A stretch of DNA of 38,826 nucleotides from JBCBSS01 sp039819065 (GTDB lineage Bacteria; Bacteroidota; Bacteroidia; Cytophagales; Cyclobacteriaceae). Position numbers and translations under genes: made by a program. The stretch spans positions 1 through 38,826 of the forward strand of contig JBCBSS010000070.1 in the NCBI GenBank assembly GCA_039819065.1, read 5' to 3'. Under the pieces are notes generated by a model that saw only the letters and a list, made by a program, of their open reading frames with translations, was not told the origin of the DNA and searched no databases. This document shows, one piece after another, positions 1 through 8,357 of this stretch (positions are counted from its first letter, which is position 1; the number at the start of each line of letters is the position of its first letter).

Positions 1-187
1 AAACCGCTCAAAATCTACTTGATTCAGGCATTCTCTATCACATCCAATAGTCTCCTCATCAAACCATCAAACCATTAAAAAATCAAATCATCAACTTTAC
101 CGCCTTCCTCTTTCAATTTTCTTCATTAGCTGCTAATTTTTGGATTGTGATAGAGAATGCCTGAATCAAGTAGATTTTGAGCGGTTT
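1..187. repeat. 42-bp perfect inverted repeat flanking a ~100-bp spacer
   Basis: Bases 1-42 are the exact reverse complement of 146-187. With a one-base gap the match extends to about 1-47 against 140-187. The spacer (43-145) is AT-rich and contains short direct repeats of the form AAACCATC/AAATCATC. The left arm starts at the window edge, so the repeat may extend beyond it. The right arm ends about 35 bases before the start codon of the secreted BNR protein at 222. A transcript through it could form a long hairpin in the 5' leader. Alternatively it could be the ends of a small mobile element or an invertible segment. No recombinase gene is visible in the window. Confidence 0.85.
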
Positions 188-221
188 TTTATCATGCTGA
201 ATCAATCCAAAAAACCTTACC

Positions 222-3200
222 ATGAATAAACGAAATCCCCTTATCCTCTTTTTAGTATTGTTGCTAATAGCCAGTTCATTTGACCTAGAAGCGCAACGCA
301 GAAGACGTGGTTCGACCACGACTACTCCAGCCAGTTCTGGCTTAATGAGTGATTCTACCTTTGCAGGTTTAAAGCTCCGAAATATCGGCCCGGCTTTCAT
401 GTCTGGTCGTATTGCCGATATAGCCATCCACCCGGAAGACGAAAATACCTGGTACGTGGCCGTGGGCTCCGGTGGCGTTTGGAAAACGGTCAATGCCGGT
501 GTAACCTGGAAGCCTTTGTTTGATGATCAGCCTTCTTATAGCATAGGCTGTATCACGATTGACCCAGTTAATCCCTATCGCATATGGGTGGGTACCGGTG
601 AGAATATCGGTGGTCGTCATGCCGGCTATGGAGATGGTATTTATCTCAGTGAAGACGGTGGCGAGCATTGGAAGAAGATGGGCTTAGGTAATTCAGAGCG
701 CATCTCTGAGATCATAGTGCACCCGGAGAACTCTGATGTAATCTGGGTAGCCTCGCAAGGCCCGTTATGGAAGAGTGGTGGAGAAAGAGGTTTATACAAA
801 TCAACCGATGGTGGTCAAACCTGGAAGAAAACGCTGGGCGATGACCAATGGGTGGGCGTAACGGACATTGCTCTCGACCCTCGAAACCCCGACGTGATGT
901 ATGCTGCCACCTGGCAAAGACATAGAACGGTAGCCGCCTATATGGGTGGTGGACCTGGTACTGCTTTGTATAGAAGTGTTGACGGAGGAGAAACCTGGAC
1001 CAAGCTTACCAATGGCCTTCCCAAGACCAATATGGGTAAGATCGGTCTAGCTGTTTCGCCTATCAATCCTGACGTGATTTATGCTGCTATAGAATTAGAC
1101 CGTAGAACGGGTGGTTTATTCAGATCAACAGATCGCGGAGGTACCTGGAAGAAGATGTCCAATGCCATTACAGGAGGAACAGGGCCTCACTATTATCAGG
1201 AGCTATATGCTTCTCCGCATAAGTTTGACAGGTTATACCTGGTGGATAATTGGATGCAAATATCCGAAGACGGTGGTAAGACTTTTACAAGGTTGAACCG
1301 TTTTGGTAAGCATGGTGATAACCACTCGGTAACATTCAGAAAGGATGACCCTGAATACCTGTTAGTAGGCACTGACGGTGGTGTTTATGAAAGCTTTGAC
1401 TTGGGAGCACATTGGCGATTCATGGAGAACTTGCCTATCACCCAATTCTACAAGTTGGCTGTAGACGATGCCGAGCCATTCTACAATATCTATGGCGGTA
1501 CACAAGATAACAGCACGCAAGGTGGCCCTTCTAGAACAGATAACCATCACGGTATTAGAACGGCGGATTGGAAGATCATTTTGAATTGGGACGGTCACCA
1601 ACCAGCCACCGAGCCGGGCAATCCGAATATCGTTTATGCAGAACGTCAGGAGGGTAATCTCTCAAGGGTGGACATCACTACTGGTGAGGTGGTGGATATT
1701 CAACCACAACCCTCCGCTAATGAAGATTATGAGCGCTTCAATTGGGATGCTCCGATACTGGTGAGCCCACATTCTCCGCAGCGTATCTACTTCGCCTCTC
1801 AACGTGTTTGGAGATCCGATAATAGAGGGGACAAATGGACGGCCATTTCCGGTGACCTGACACGCAATCAAGAGCGCTTGAGCCTGCCTATCATGGGTAG
1901 AACGCAAAGCTGGGATGCCGCCTGGGATGTTCTGGCCATGTCCAACTATAATACGATCACCTCTTTGGCTGAGTCGCCAAAGCAGGAGGGATTGATCTAT
2001 GCCGGTACTGATGACGGCATCATTCAGGTGACCGAGGATGGCGGTAGCAACTGGCGCAAGATAGAAGTAGGAAGCGTTTCCGGAGTACCGGCCACGGCTT
2101 TTGTGAATGACATCAAAGCTGACCTTCACGATGCCAATACGGTTTACGCAGCATTGGATAACCATAAATACGGGGACTTCAATCCTTATTTGATCAAGAG
2201 TACAGACAAGGGTAGAACCTGGCGTTCTATCAAAGGCAATATTCCTAACGGTACTTTGGTTTGGCGATTGGTACAAGACCATGAGAAACCTGAATTGATG
2301 TTCCTGGGTACTGAGTTTGGTATCTACTTCACCATCAATGGTGGTCAAAAGTGGATTAAACTTAAGGGCGGTGTGCCGACTATCTCTTTCCGTGACTTGG
2401 CTATTCAGCGCAGGGAAAACGACCTCATAGGCGCATCATTTGGGCGTGGGTTCTTCGTCTTTGATGATTACAGTGTGCTAAGGGAAGTATCAGAGGCACA
2501 ACTAAACAGTGAAGCAGCGTTGTTTTCCACACGTAAAGCATGGTGGTATGTAGAGCGCTCGGTGGTAGACTTTGATGACGAGCGTGGTACGCAGGGCGGA
2601 CATCATTATGTAGCACCCAACCCTGACTTTGGTGCCGTATTCACTTACTACTTGAAAGATGGCCTGAAATCCAAAGCGGAACAGCGGAAGGAGCTTGAGA
2701 AGCCATTGCATAAAGCCAATAGGAATGTCATCTTTCCTGGCTGGGAAGCCTTAGAAGCTGAAAAACGAGAGAGTGGGCCAAAGATATGGTTAGTAGTAAA
2801 AGATCAATCAGGAAACGTGATAAGAAGGGTAGAAGGACCAACTAAAAAAGGCTTCCATCGTGTGGCTTGGGATTTGCGTTATCCGGCACCTGATGCGATT
2901 GCCCTGAATGCACCTCAGCCTACTCCAGAAAATGCTCCCAAAGGCCTAATGGCTGCTCCTGGTACCTACACAGCCACTATGTTTAAGCAAGTGGATGGTG
3001 CTTTGACACAACTAGGTGAGCCAATCACTTTCGAAGTAGAGCAAATGACCAAAGGTGCTTTACCAGGTGCCAGTATGAGCGAGGTTACTGCCTTCTGGCG
3101 CAGCTATGAAGATGCTGTCAGAGAGGTTTCGGCCATGCAAATCTCATTGAGCAACGCCGTGAAAAGGGTTAATGCCATGGAAAAGGCTTTACAGCATTCT

Positions 3201-3521
3201 ACTGCACCCACTGGTAATTTGGACCAGCAACTGCATCAACTTAGGCAAGATTTGTTGACATTGGATGCTACTGTAAACGGTAATCGTGCGAAAGGTGAAA
3301 TAGGGGAGAAGACCAAGCCGACCATCGGCTCACGGTTATTTGCTTTAAATCGCGGTATTACGCTTTCTACCTATGGACCAACGGATACTCATAAAAAGAC
3401 ACTTGAGATAGTCAATACCCAAACCAGCCAAGCGAATACGCAGTTGAAGGCGCTTAAAGACAGAATGTCTACGCTTGCTAAAGCTTTGGTTGATGCTGGT
3501 GCTCCTTGGGTGGAGGAGTAG
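222..3521 (+). CDS. Secreted VPS10/BNR-repeat beta-propeller protein
   Basis: This is a 1099-residue exported protein. The first ~24 residues form a signal peptide (basic MNKR, a long Leu/Ile core, cleavage near LEA-Q), followed by an Arg-rich stretch. The body up to about residue 760 carries at least ten BNR/Asp-box-like motifs of the type DGGxTWKK, for example EDGGEHWKKM, DGGQTWKKT, VDGGETWTKL, EDGGSNWRKI and DKGRTWRSI. These are typical of sortilin/VPS10-type propellers often labelled 'glycosyl hydrolase' in Bacteroidota. The C-terminal ~330 residues contain a predicted beta-sandwich (near GPTKKGFHRVAWDLRYPAP) and then a helical, probably coiled-coil tail. No glycosidase active site can be identified, so enzymatic activity is unproven. 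Length is typical for the family. It is transcribed alone and faces the convergent DUF5686 gene across a repeat island. The ATG at 222 is supported by the signal peptide directly after it. Confidence 0.9.
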   Translation: MNKRNPLILFLVLLLIASSFDLEAQRRRRGSTTTTPASSGLMSDSTFAGLKLRNIGPAFMSGRIADIAIHPEDENTWYVAVGSGGVWKTVNAGVTWKPLFDDQPSYSIGCITIDPVNPYRIWVGTGENIGGRHAGYGDGIYLSEDGGEHWKKMGLGNSERISEIIVHPENSDVIWVASQGPLWKSGGERGLYKSTDGGQTWKKTLGDDQWVGVTDIALDPRNPDVMYAATWQRHRTVAAYMGGGPGTALYRSVDGGETWTKLTNGLPKTNMGKIGLAVSPINPDVIYAAIELDRRTGGLFRSTDRGGTWKKMSNAITGGTGPHYYQELYASPHKFDRLYLVDNWMQISEDGGKTFTRLNRFGKHGDNHSVTFRKDDPEYLLVGTDGGVYESFDLGAHWRFMENLPITQFYKLAVDDAEPFYNIYGGTQDNSTQGGPSRTDNHHGIRTADWKIILNWDGHQPATEPGNPNIVYAERQEGNLSRVDITTGEVVDIQPQPSANEDYERFNWDAPILVSPHSPQRIYFASQRVWRSDNRGDKWTAISGDLTRNQERLSLPIMGRTQSWDAAWDVLAMSNYNTITSLAESPKQEGLIYAGTDDGIIQVTEDGGSNWRKIEVGSVSGVPATAFVNDIKADLHDANTVYAALDNHKYGDFNPYLIKSTDKGRTWRSIKGNIPNGTLVWRLVQDHEKPELMFLGTEFGIYFTINGGQKWIKLKGGVPTISFRDLAIQRRENDLIGASFGRGFFVFDDYSVLREVSEAQLNSEAALFSTRKAWWYVERSVVDFDDERGTQGGHHYVAPNPDFGAVFTYYLKDGLKSKAEQRKELEKPLHKANRNVIFPGWEALEAEKRESGPKIWLVVKDQSGNVIRRVEGPTKKGFHRVAWDLRYPAPDAIALNAPQPTPENAPKGLMAAPGTYTATMFKQVDGALTQLGEPITFEVEQMTKGALPGASMSEVTAFWRSYEDAVREVSAMQISLSNAVKRVNAMEKALQHSTAPTGNLDQQLHQLRQDLLTLDATVNGNRAKGEIGEKTKPTIGSRLFALNRGITLSTYGPTDTHKKTLEIVNTQTSQANTQLKALKDRMSTLAKALVDAGAPWVEE

Positions 3522-3731
3522 ATATTAGTAGTGGGTAGTTAGTCTTTAGTTGACAACGACATGTGAGTAGTAGGTAGAAAATTGAGAGAAGTAGGTAGAA
3601 ATAAATCGAAATACGTAGAAATAGATAGAAGTAAGTAGAAACTAATTGTTGTTGCGCTCCTCTCAGTTTACTGACTGAGAGGTACGATTGCTAATTATAA
3701 ATTTGGGCTATCCAAGCAGCTGAATAAAACC

Positions 3732-3774
3732 ATATAATCAATTGATGATATCTGATATCATCAATTGATTATAT
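3732..3774. repeat. Perfect 21-bp-arm palindrome
   Basis: The arms 3732-3752 and 3754-3774 are perfectly complementary around a single central T and contain the core TCAATTGATGATATC. The same 15-bp core occurs once more as a half-site at 11379-11393 in island B. The structure would form a cruciform or a very stable stem-loop. It could be a protein-binding palindrome, a REP-like unit or a bidirectional terminator component. It lacks a GC-rich stem, so it is not a classical terminator. Confidence 0.85.
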
Positions 3775-3796
3775 CACTTGTATATACTTACTTATC

Positions 3797-4082
3797 GTCA
3801 TTCCACGGTTTTCGACGTAGGAGAAAATCCGGCGAATCTCTGTGTGCTGAGTAATGGAGTTACTTTGAGTAACGTCATTGCTAAGTAAAAACAGGTCAGT
3901 GCTTCCTTTCCAACCTCACCCAAGTACGGTCGCAGGCTTCTAGTGCTTGAACCGCAGAGCGTCTCATAAGCTGTCTTTCCGACCATAGGGAGAAATCTTT
4001 CTCTTTCTGTGAGGTGCTCTGTGGAGCTAGTAAGATTTCTCGCCTGCCTGCCCACAAAGGCAGGTTCCTCGCAGAAATGACA
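3797..4082. repeat. GTCATT...AATGAC dispersed element, copy in island A
   Basis: The element is bounded by GTCATT at 3797 and AATGAC ending at 4082. It carries the shared internal motif TTTTCGACGTAGGAGA near the left end, the complement of the CTCCTACGTCGA motif seen in the 34.5-kb and 37.3-kb repeats. Near the right end is a hairpin CCTGCCT/AGGCAGG. This copy is much longer than the 84-bp versions at 34561-34644 and 34803-34886, so it may be composite. Confidence 0.6.
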
Positions 4083-4314
4083 CTATGGCTAAAGACAATT
4101 TGTAATTCACCCCTGGATCGCTTCTTAGTTCGTTGCTCTCCTATCGCACTAAAGGCTTAGGTTTTAGATCCTATTTCTATTTACTTCTATCTGTTTCTAC
4201 CTATTTCGAATAGCTACTGGATTGCTTCGTCCCCTGTCCGTCTACTGACGGATCGCAATAACATACTAACCACGAAGAACCGACTACTAAATACCAAAGA
4301 CTAACTACTCACTA

Positions 4315-6846
4315 CTATGTTTTAATAACAAAAAGAATCCTCACTCCGAAGTTACTGGCGCTGGGGTTATCGCGGTAGGTGAGCCTGTGGAAGGCCATCA
4401 CCCTGAGCACCCGGAAAATGTTTTCCACGCCATAGCCAGCCTCCATGTAGGGCACATTTCGGATATAGTCTACAGGTGGAGCGAGTGGGTTATCATTGTG
4501 GAATAGGATCATTTGGCGGTTAGCATCACTTACTCCTCCGTAGAGTACATTGAAGGATCCCATCAAACGCCATTTGAATTTGCGCATCAGTGGAATTCTA
4601 TTGAGTAAGAGACCTTGGAAGAAGTGAGTGTATTTGAGATAGACATACTTGTCGCTGGCAAACTCACCAAAACGCATCAGGTTGAAGGCATCCTCATTGA
4701 AGAAAAAGGTCTCATTACCGATGTGGTTCTTAAGGGTGGGGAAGGGCACCGTCGAAGGGATATAACCACCCTCTACAATGTATTTGGCCGTACCCAGCAG
4801 CCCCACGTTGATCTCATGGTCGAGTCGTACCATGAACTTCTGGTAGTCTATATCGCTGCCCAAAAGGTTGTTGATGCCGATGGCATAGCGCAGCGTCAAT
4901 ACGGGGAACTTAGGAATGGCAGCCGGTATTCTAAGGTTATTATCGAATATGTACTTTTCGTTTTTGGCGTACCTTGTTTGAAAGCTAATCTCGCTGGAGG
5001 TGTAATTGGAAGTAACCTGACCAGTTTCCTGATTTTCGAAGGCAAATGGAAAAAGGGGGTTGAAGTGAAGGTTGGTGAGTGTAATGGTTTGATTCAAACC
5101 ACGTCTCAAATCCCGGCTGAATCCAACCTCCGTCTTTTCAGCGATATGTGGGAAGGCTTGATCATTGAATCGTGCTGATGCAGAGAAAGCCCGATTAGTG
5201 TAGGCGTTTTCTTCCAAAGCCCCGAGCTGTTGATTGTCCCTGCTGAAGGAAACGTTGAGTGTTGTCCATGGCTTACGGGAGAAGATATGATCCACGCGGC
5301 CTCCGTACTTGAATCTTTCGTCTCGTGTACCGTAGGCCAGAAAACCAGTCAGCACCCATTTTTCGCTCCAAAGGTCATTGGTTCTGAAACCTACGCGTAT
5401 GCGGTGCCCCTCTACATCATTGTTGGCATAAGTGAAAAGCACCGGCCCATAATCTACTTTGCCCAGCCGTAAATATCCTCGCAGAATGGTTTTGATGGTC
5501 TCAGCGATCAGTTTCACCGCAGGGATGTTCTGAATCCTTTCTATCGCTCTTAGTGATTTTTCCTCACGCTCATTGAGCGGAACGGGCCTTACTTTTTCCC
5601 AATAGCCAGGAGGGTACTTTACCACGTCATCATCCACTTCTATCGGTAGCAGGAAATGCGCATCGGTATATTTTTGATTGAGCTTCCAGGTTTCGGGATA
5701 GGTGATGATGTGGAATCTCACCGTAACGCCGGTAAGCTTAGGCGTTAGTTCAGGGACGATGATCTCTACCTGCGTATCTATCGGGAGCCAGGGGCCTTCG
5801 CTACTCTTCTGTAACTTCTGATCGACTTTGACGCTTTGGACAAAGTTGATGTTGGCGTTGGTACCGTCTAGTTTGGCATCTATTTGCTTTAGCGCATAAT
5901 CACTTTTAGTGATCCACATGGTGCCACTAAAAGCGACATCGCCTTTGTTCTTGGGGTAGAATTTCAACTCATAGCAATAGTCGCCATCGATATCAAGGCT
6001 GTCCATGAGATCGAAATCGTAGAATGCCCGCCATGAATCGGCTAATGGCGATATGAAATCGCGGTTGACAATTTCAAGCCTGTTCTGGTAGAAGTTGTAT
6101 TCCTGAAAAGCCACACCAGTGAGCTGGGAGGCCGCCTTCTTATTCTGGATGGCAATACCATGAATGTTGGCCTTGTGGATGAGCTCCTTTTCTAGTCTCG
6201 GCGCATTCTGAAGGGTGTAGGTGGATATTGACTCTGATATAAATATGGGAATTTCCGGGGTGCCCGAACTAGATGTGAAATCGCTGATGGTATCAATGGA
6301 TGACACTACTTTTTGCACCAGTTTGTTCTGGGCGAATTTGGCGTCCATTTGGGCTACATCTACCTCAATCTTGGTATAGTTTTTCGTTTCAAAACTGGAT
6401 AGCTTCCTTTTGTCGTTATACTTTTTGTTGCGCATTACCTGCCGTAGAATGGCGTAGGCAGGGTTCTCACCAGCCAGCACCACTACCTCATTAAGGTTTA
6501 CCAATTCTGGTTCAAGGAAGATTTCCAAGTACTGCTTTCTACCCCGACGTATTTTGATGAACTGAGTGGTATACCCTACAAAAGAAACTTGCACACTGTC
6601 AGGTACCTTAGACGATGTGAAAAGTCGAAAAACGCCGGTTGCATTGGAAGTTGTACCTATAGATGTGCCTTTGAAGCTTATGTTGGCGAACGGAATGGGT
6701 TCATTGGTTTCCTTGTCGATTATTTTACCATTGACTTCGGTGGTTTGAGCATAACTGTACGGGCACCACAGGTTTGTGAGTAATGCAAATAGCATACTTC
6801 TGATCAGTATTCTGCGGTTGTTTCGGGTGTGACCTGATTCTAACAC
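4315..6846 (-). CDS. DUF5686 outer-membrane protein with carboxypeptidase-regulatory-like domain
   Basis: This is an 843-residue exported protein. A signal peptide of about 33 residues ends at SYAQ. It is followed by a carboxypeptidase-regulatory-like beta-sandwich (about 37-115) beginning VNGKIIDKETNEPIPFANIS, the extension found at the N-terminus of many Bacteroidota outer-membrane proteins. The rest matches DUF5686, ending in a long series of amphipathic beta strands (from about 460) that should form an outer-membrane barrel, with an aromatic-containing final strand (FGVRILFVIKT). The molecular role of the family is unknown to me. The gene is monocistronic. Its TAG stop codon coincides with the outer end of the island A inverted repeat. 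Confidence 0.85.
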   Translation of the reverse strand: MLESGHTRNNRRILIRSMLFALLTNLWCPYSYAQTTEVNGKIIDKETNEPIPFANISFKGTSIGTTSNATGVFRLFTSSKVPDSVQVSFVGYTTQFIKIRRGRKQYLEIFLEPELVNLNEVVVLAGENPAYAILRQVMRNKKYNDKRKLSSFETKNYTKIEVDVAQMDAKFAQNKLVQKVVSSIDTISDFTSSSGTPEIPIFISESISTYTLQNAPRLEKELIHKANIHGIAIQNKKAASQLTGVAFQEYNFYQNRLEIVNRDFISPLADSWRAFYDFDLMDSLDIDGDYCYELKFYPKNKGDVAFSGTMWITKSDYALKQIDAKLDGTNANINFVQSVKVDQKLQKSSEGPWLPIDTQVEIIVPELTPKLTGVTVRFHIITYPETWKLNQKYTDAHFLLPIEVDDDVVKYPPGYWEKVRPVPLNEREEKSLRAIERIQNIPAVKLIAETIKTILRGYLRLGKVDYGPVLFTYANNDVEGHRIRVGFRTNDLWSEKWVLTGFLAYGTRDERFKYGGRVDHIFSRKPWTTLNVSFSRDNQQLGALEENAYTNRAFSASARFNDQAFPHIAEKTEVGFSRDLRRGLNQTITLTNLHFNPLFPFAFENQETGQVTSNYTSSEISFQTRYAKNEKYIFDNNLRIPAAIPKFPVLTLRYAIGINNLLGSDIDYQKFMVRLDHEINVGLLGTAKYIVEGGYIPSTVPFPTLKNHIGNETFFFNEDAFNLMRFGEFASDKYVYLKYTHFFQGLLLNRIPLMRKFKWRLMGSFNVLYGGVSDANRQMILFHNDNPLAPPVDYIRNVPYMEAGYGVENIFRVLRVMAFHRLTYRDNPSASNFGVRILFVIKT

Positions 6847-7447
6847 AAACTGCGTTTCAATTCTCTTATCGAATTTACAAAGAAATAGTTGCCTCTTTTA
6901 ACGGAATTTAGGCAGTAAATTCAGTAGGTAACGTCATCTGGACTGCTCAATGCTACGAACAGTTATTCTACGGATAAAGACAGGGAGAATTACCAAATGT
7001 TTCTAAATTGAAAATTGTAATTGAGGTTGTGATATTTGTATCGAAATCAATTGATATTCAGGCCTTTTCTTAGTATTATCGTATAGTAGTTTTACTATAA
7101 GTATTGTTCCCTTTTGCGTCAAACTCTTATACCTTTTATTATTGACAACCAGATTATCAAGATTTACCCAATACAATCTTGGGTAACGGAGTAAAGACGT
7201 TAGTTCCACTGGCGTAGCCCAGCGTTCTTAGTATGATTAACCAGTCTTCCTTGAGATGGAAGAATGACACAAACCTGATAGTATCGTTACGTGTCCCACT
7301 TTTTGCCACCTAGCTATAGGCTCTTCAACCCATCGACAGTTCGACTGTTCTGGAAAATCTCTACATCAAGTGCTATTAATACATACTCCTCATTGCCAGA
7401 GGGTATACATATCAATATCAATTTCACAACCTCTAAATGTCTATTAT
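6847..7447. other. 601-bp gene-free stretch
   Basis: This is the divergent region between the DUF5686 gene and the small helical gene, so it must hold promoters for both, but I find no convincing TAnnTTTG element. A 68-codon frame on the minus strand (7003-7209) has a compositionally plausible sequence with no recognised motif and could be a gene remnant. Small inverted repeats (CTTCC/GGAAG near 7247-7262, ACAGT/ACTGT near 7337-7350) are too short to interpret. Confidence 0.5.
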
Positions 7448-7864
7448 ATGGAAAACTTAACTGACGGAAGTGCAGAAGTCCTGTTCGAGGACAGCCTGGA
7501 AAACCTTCACCTGCAAAGTGAGCAATGGGTGGAGGAAGTAGGGCTCTGGAAAAACGAATTACAGTTTTTTCAAAAGATTCTCGACAGGTATTCGGGATGT
7601 TTTAATACAACGGAACAGAAAAAAACGTTGGATCACTTTCAGCATATTATTACCTACTACAGCGGTCAGTTGCTCGATGACTTTAAGCAGCGCGTACGTC
7701 GTCATGAGAAATACTTAAGAGGTATAATGGACGGTGAAGAACCCAATATGGAGTCCGAATTTAGGGCCAGACATAGCAGTTTGTTTGAACTCATTAATTC
7801 CTTTAGACACGAATACAACAATTATAAGCAAGACCTTTTCCATACCATGGAAGGGATAATGTAA
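7448..7864 (+). CDS. Small all-helical hypothetical protein
   Basis: This is a 138-residue acidic protein beginning MENLTDGSAEVLF. I chose the ATG at 7448 over an upstream GTG at 7370 because residues encoded before the ATG look non-coding and the conserved-looking helical sequence starts there. It is predicted to be almost entirely alpha-helical with heptad-like spacing (SEQWVEEVGLWKNELQFFQK; HHIITYYSGQ-like region; SFRHEYNNYKQDL) and many aromatic residues. There is no signal peptide, membrane segment or catalytic motif. Several His residues are scattered among helices, but they do not form a hemerythrin pattern I can defend. A strong terminator follows directly. Function unknown. Confidence 0.75.
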   Translation: MENLTDGSAEVLFEDSLENLHLQSEQWVEEVGLWKNELQFFQKILDRYSGCFNTTEQKKTLDHFQHIITYYSGQLLDDFKQRVRRHEKYLRGIMDGEEPNMESEFRARHSSLFELINSFRHEYNNYKQDLFHTMEGIM

Positions 7865-7889
7865 CCAAAGGCGTTACACACTTTCCAAC

Positions 7890-7941
7890 GGCCGGATTCC
7901 AGCATGTTCTGTCCAGACTATGCTTCGGAATCCGGCCTTTT
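7890..7941 (+). terminator. Rho-independent-type terminator after the small helical gene
   Basis: The arms GGCCGGATTCC (7890-7900) and GGAATCCGGCC (7927-7937) are perfectly complementary over 11 bp. A short inner GCAT/ATGC pairing is also possible. The run TTTTCT follows. It lies 26 bases after the stop codon at 7864. Confidence 0.85.
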
Positions 7942-7942
7942 C

Positions 7943-8217
7943 TATTTAGGGTCTGCTGAAAAACGTGTGGCATTATAAAACTATGCTGACTCAGCATTCA
8001 ACATCATCTATTGACTATTTAGTTTTTCAGGCGGTGCAAGGCTTTTTAGCCTGATAGCTCAGATTTCATGCTTGTGAAAATCTTAATGTCTCGTTTTCAA
8101 CACTAGCCTCAGTCACGCCATCTACTGCGTTGGCCTCAGATCGAGGTATAGGCATACATCCTCCTTCGGCCGCCTTGTAGCTGGCATAACTGAGACTTTT
8201 TCAGCAGACCCTATTTA
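7943..8217. mobile_element. MITE (263 bp) with 15-bp terminal inverted repeats and TATTTA target duplication
   Basis: The element spans 7949-8211. Its ends are GGGTCTGCTGAAAAA and the exact complement TTTTTCAGCAGACCC. It is flanked on both sides by the 6-bp direct repeat TATTTA (7943-7948 and 8212-8217), which fits a target-site duplication. No open reading frame inside encodes a transposase, so it depends on one supplied elsewhere. The GGGTCTGCTGAAAA end type resembles ends of some IS transposons of the IS1182/IS5-like kind, but I cannot assign a family from memory. It sits between the terminator of the preceding gene and the permease gene, so it may have altered the permease promoter region. 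Confidence 0.85.
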
Positions 8218-8357
8218 CAGCATCGCTACAAGGTTAAAATTGTGGCTCTTTGACAATCTTTTACATTATATGACATCATATAAGATGCCAACGCCGTTAT
8301 TTGTATTGAACCGGGTAGCTTTCTTCTACCTGGAAAGCAATACCGCCAAACCAGACC

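Larger units (their letters stand above)
3522..4314. repeat. Convergent intergenic repeat island A
   Basis: This 793-bp gene-free stretch lies between two convergent genes. Its outer ends are an inverted repeat: 3526-3547 matches the complement of 4296-4317 with one mismatch (motif TAGTAGTGGGTAGTTAGTC). Inside these lie short-period (~10 bp) runs of TAGAAATAGA-like units: forward at about 3570-3645, and as the complement (TATTTCTATTTACTTCTATC) at about 4170-4210. A hairpin lies at 3659-3682 with 9-bp arms CCTCTCAGT/ACTGAGAGG. A 43-bp palindrome and a GTCATT...AATGAC element follow (separate entries). Near 4228-4243 is a small TCCGTC/GACGGA hairpin. The 85-residue open frame on the minus strand here is not believed to be coding. 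Confidence 0.8.

Noticed and set aside
3570..3645. Possible CRISPR-like short repeats (TAGAAATAGA units)
   Set aside because: Units are ~10 bp, degenerate, with no spacers and no cas genes; they are low-complexity repeats shared with other gaps.
3798..4055. 85-codon minus-strand open frame in island A
   Set aside because: It lies entirely inside a dispersed repeat whose related copies do not keep the frame, and it has no upstream signals, so it is a by-product of the repeat.
4615..5178. 187-codon plus-strand frame
   Set aside because: It is antisense to the DUF5686 coding region, whose protein has clear family features; no independent signals.
7003..7209. 68-codon minus-strand frame in a gene-free gap
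   Set aside because: It is not overlapped by a real gene, but no motif, homologue or promoter is evident. It is mentioned only as a possible remnant.
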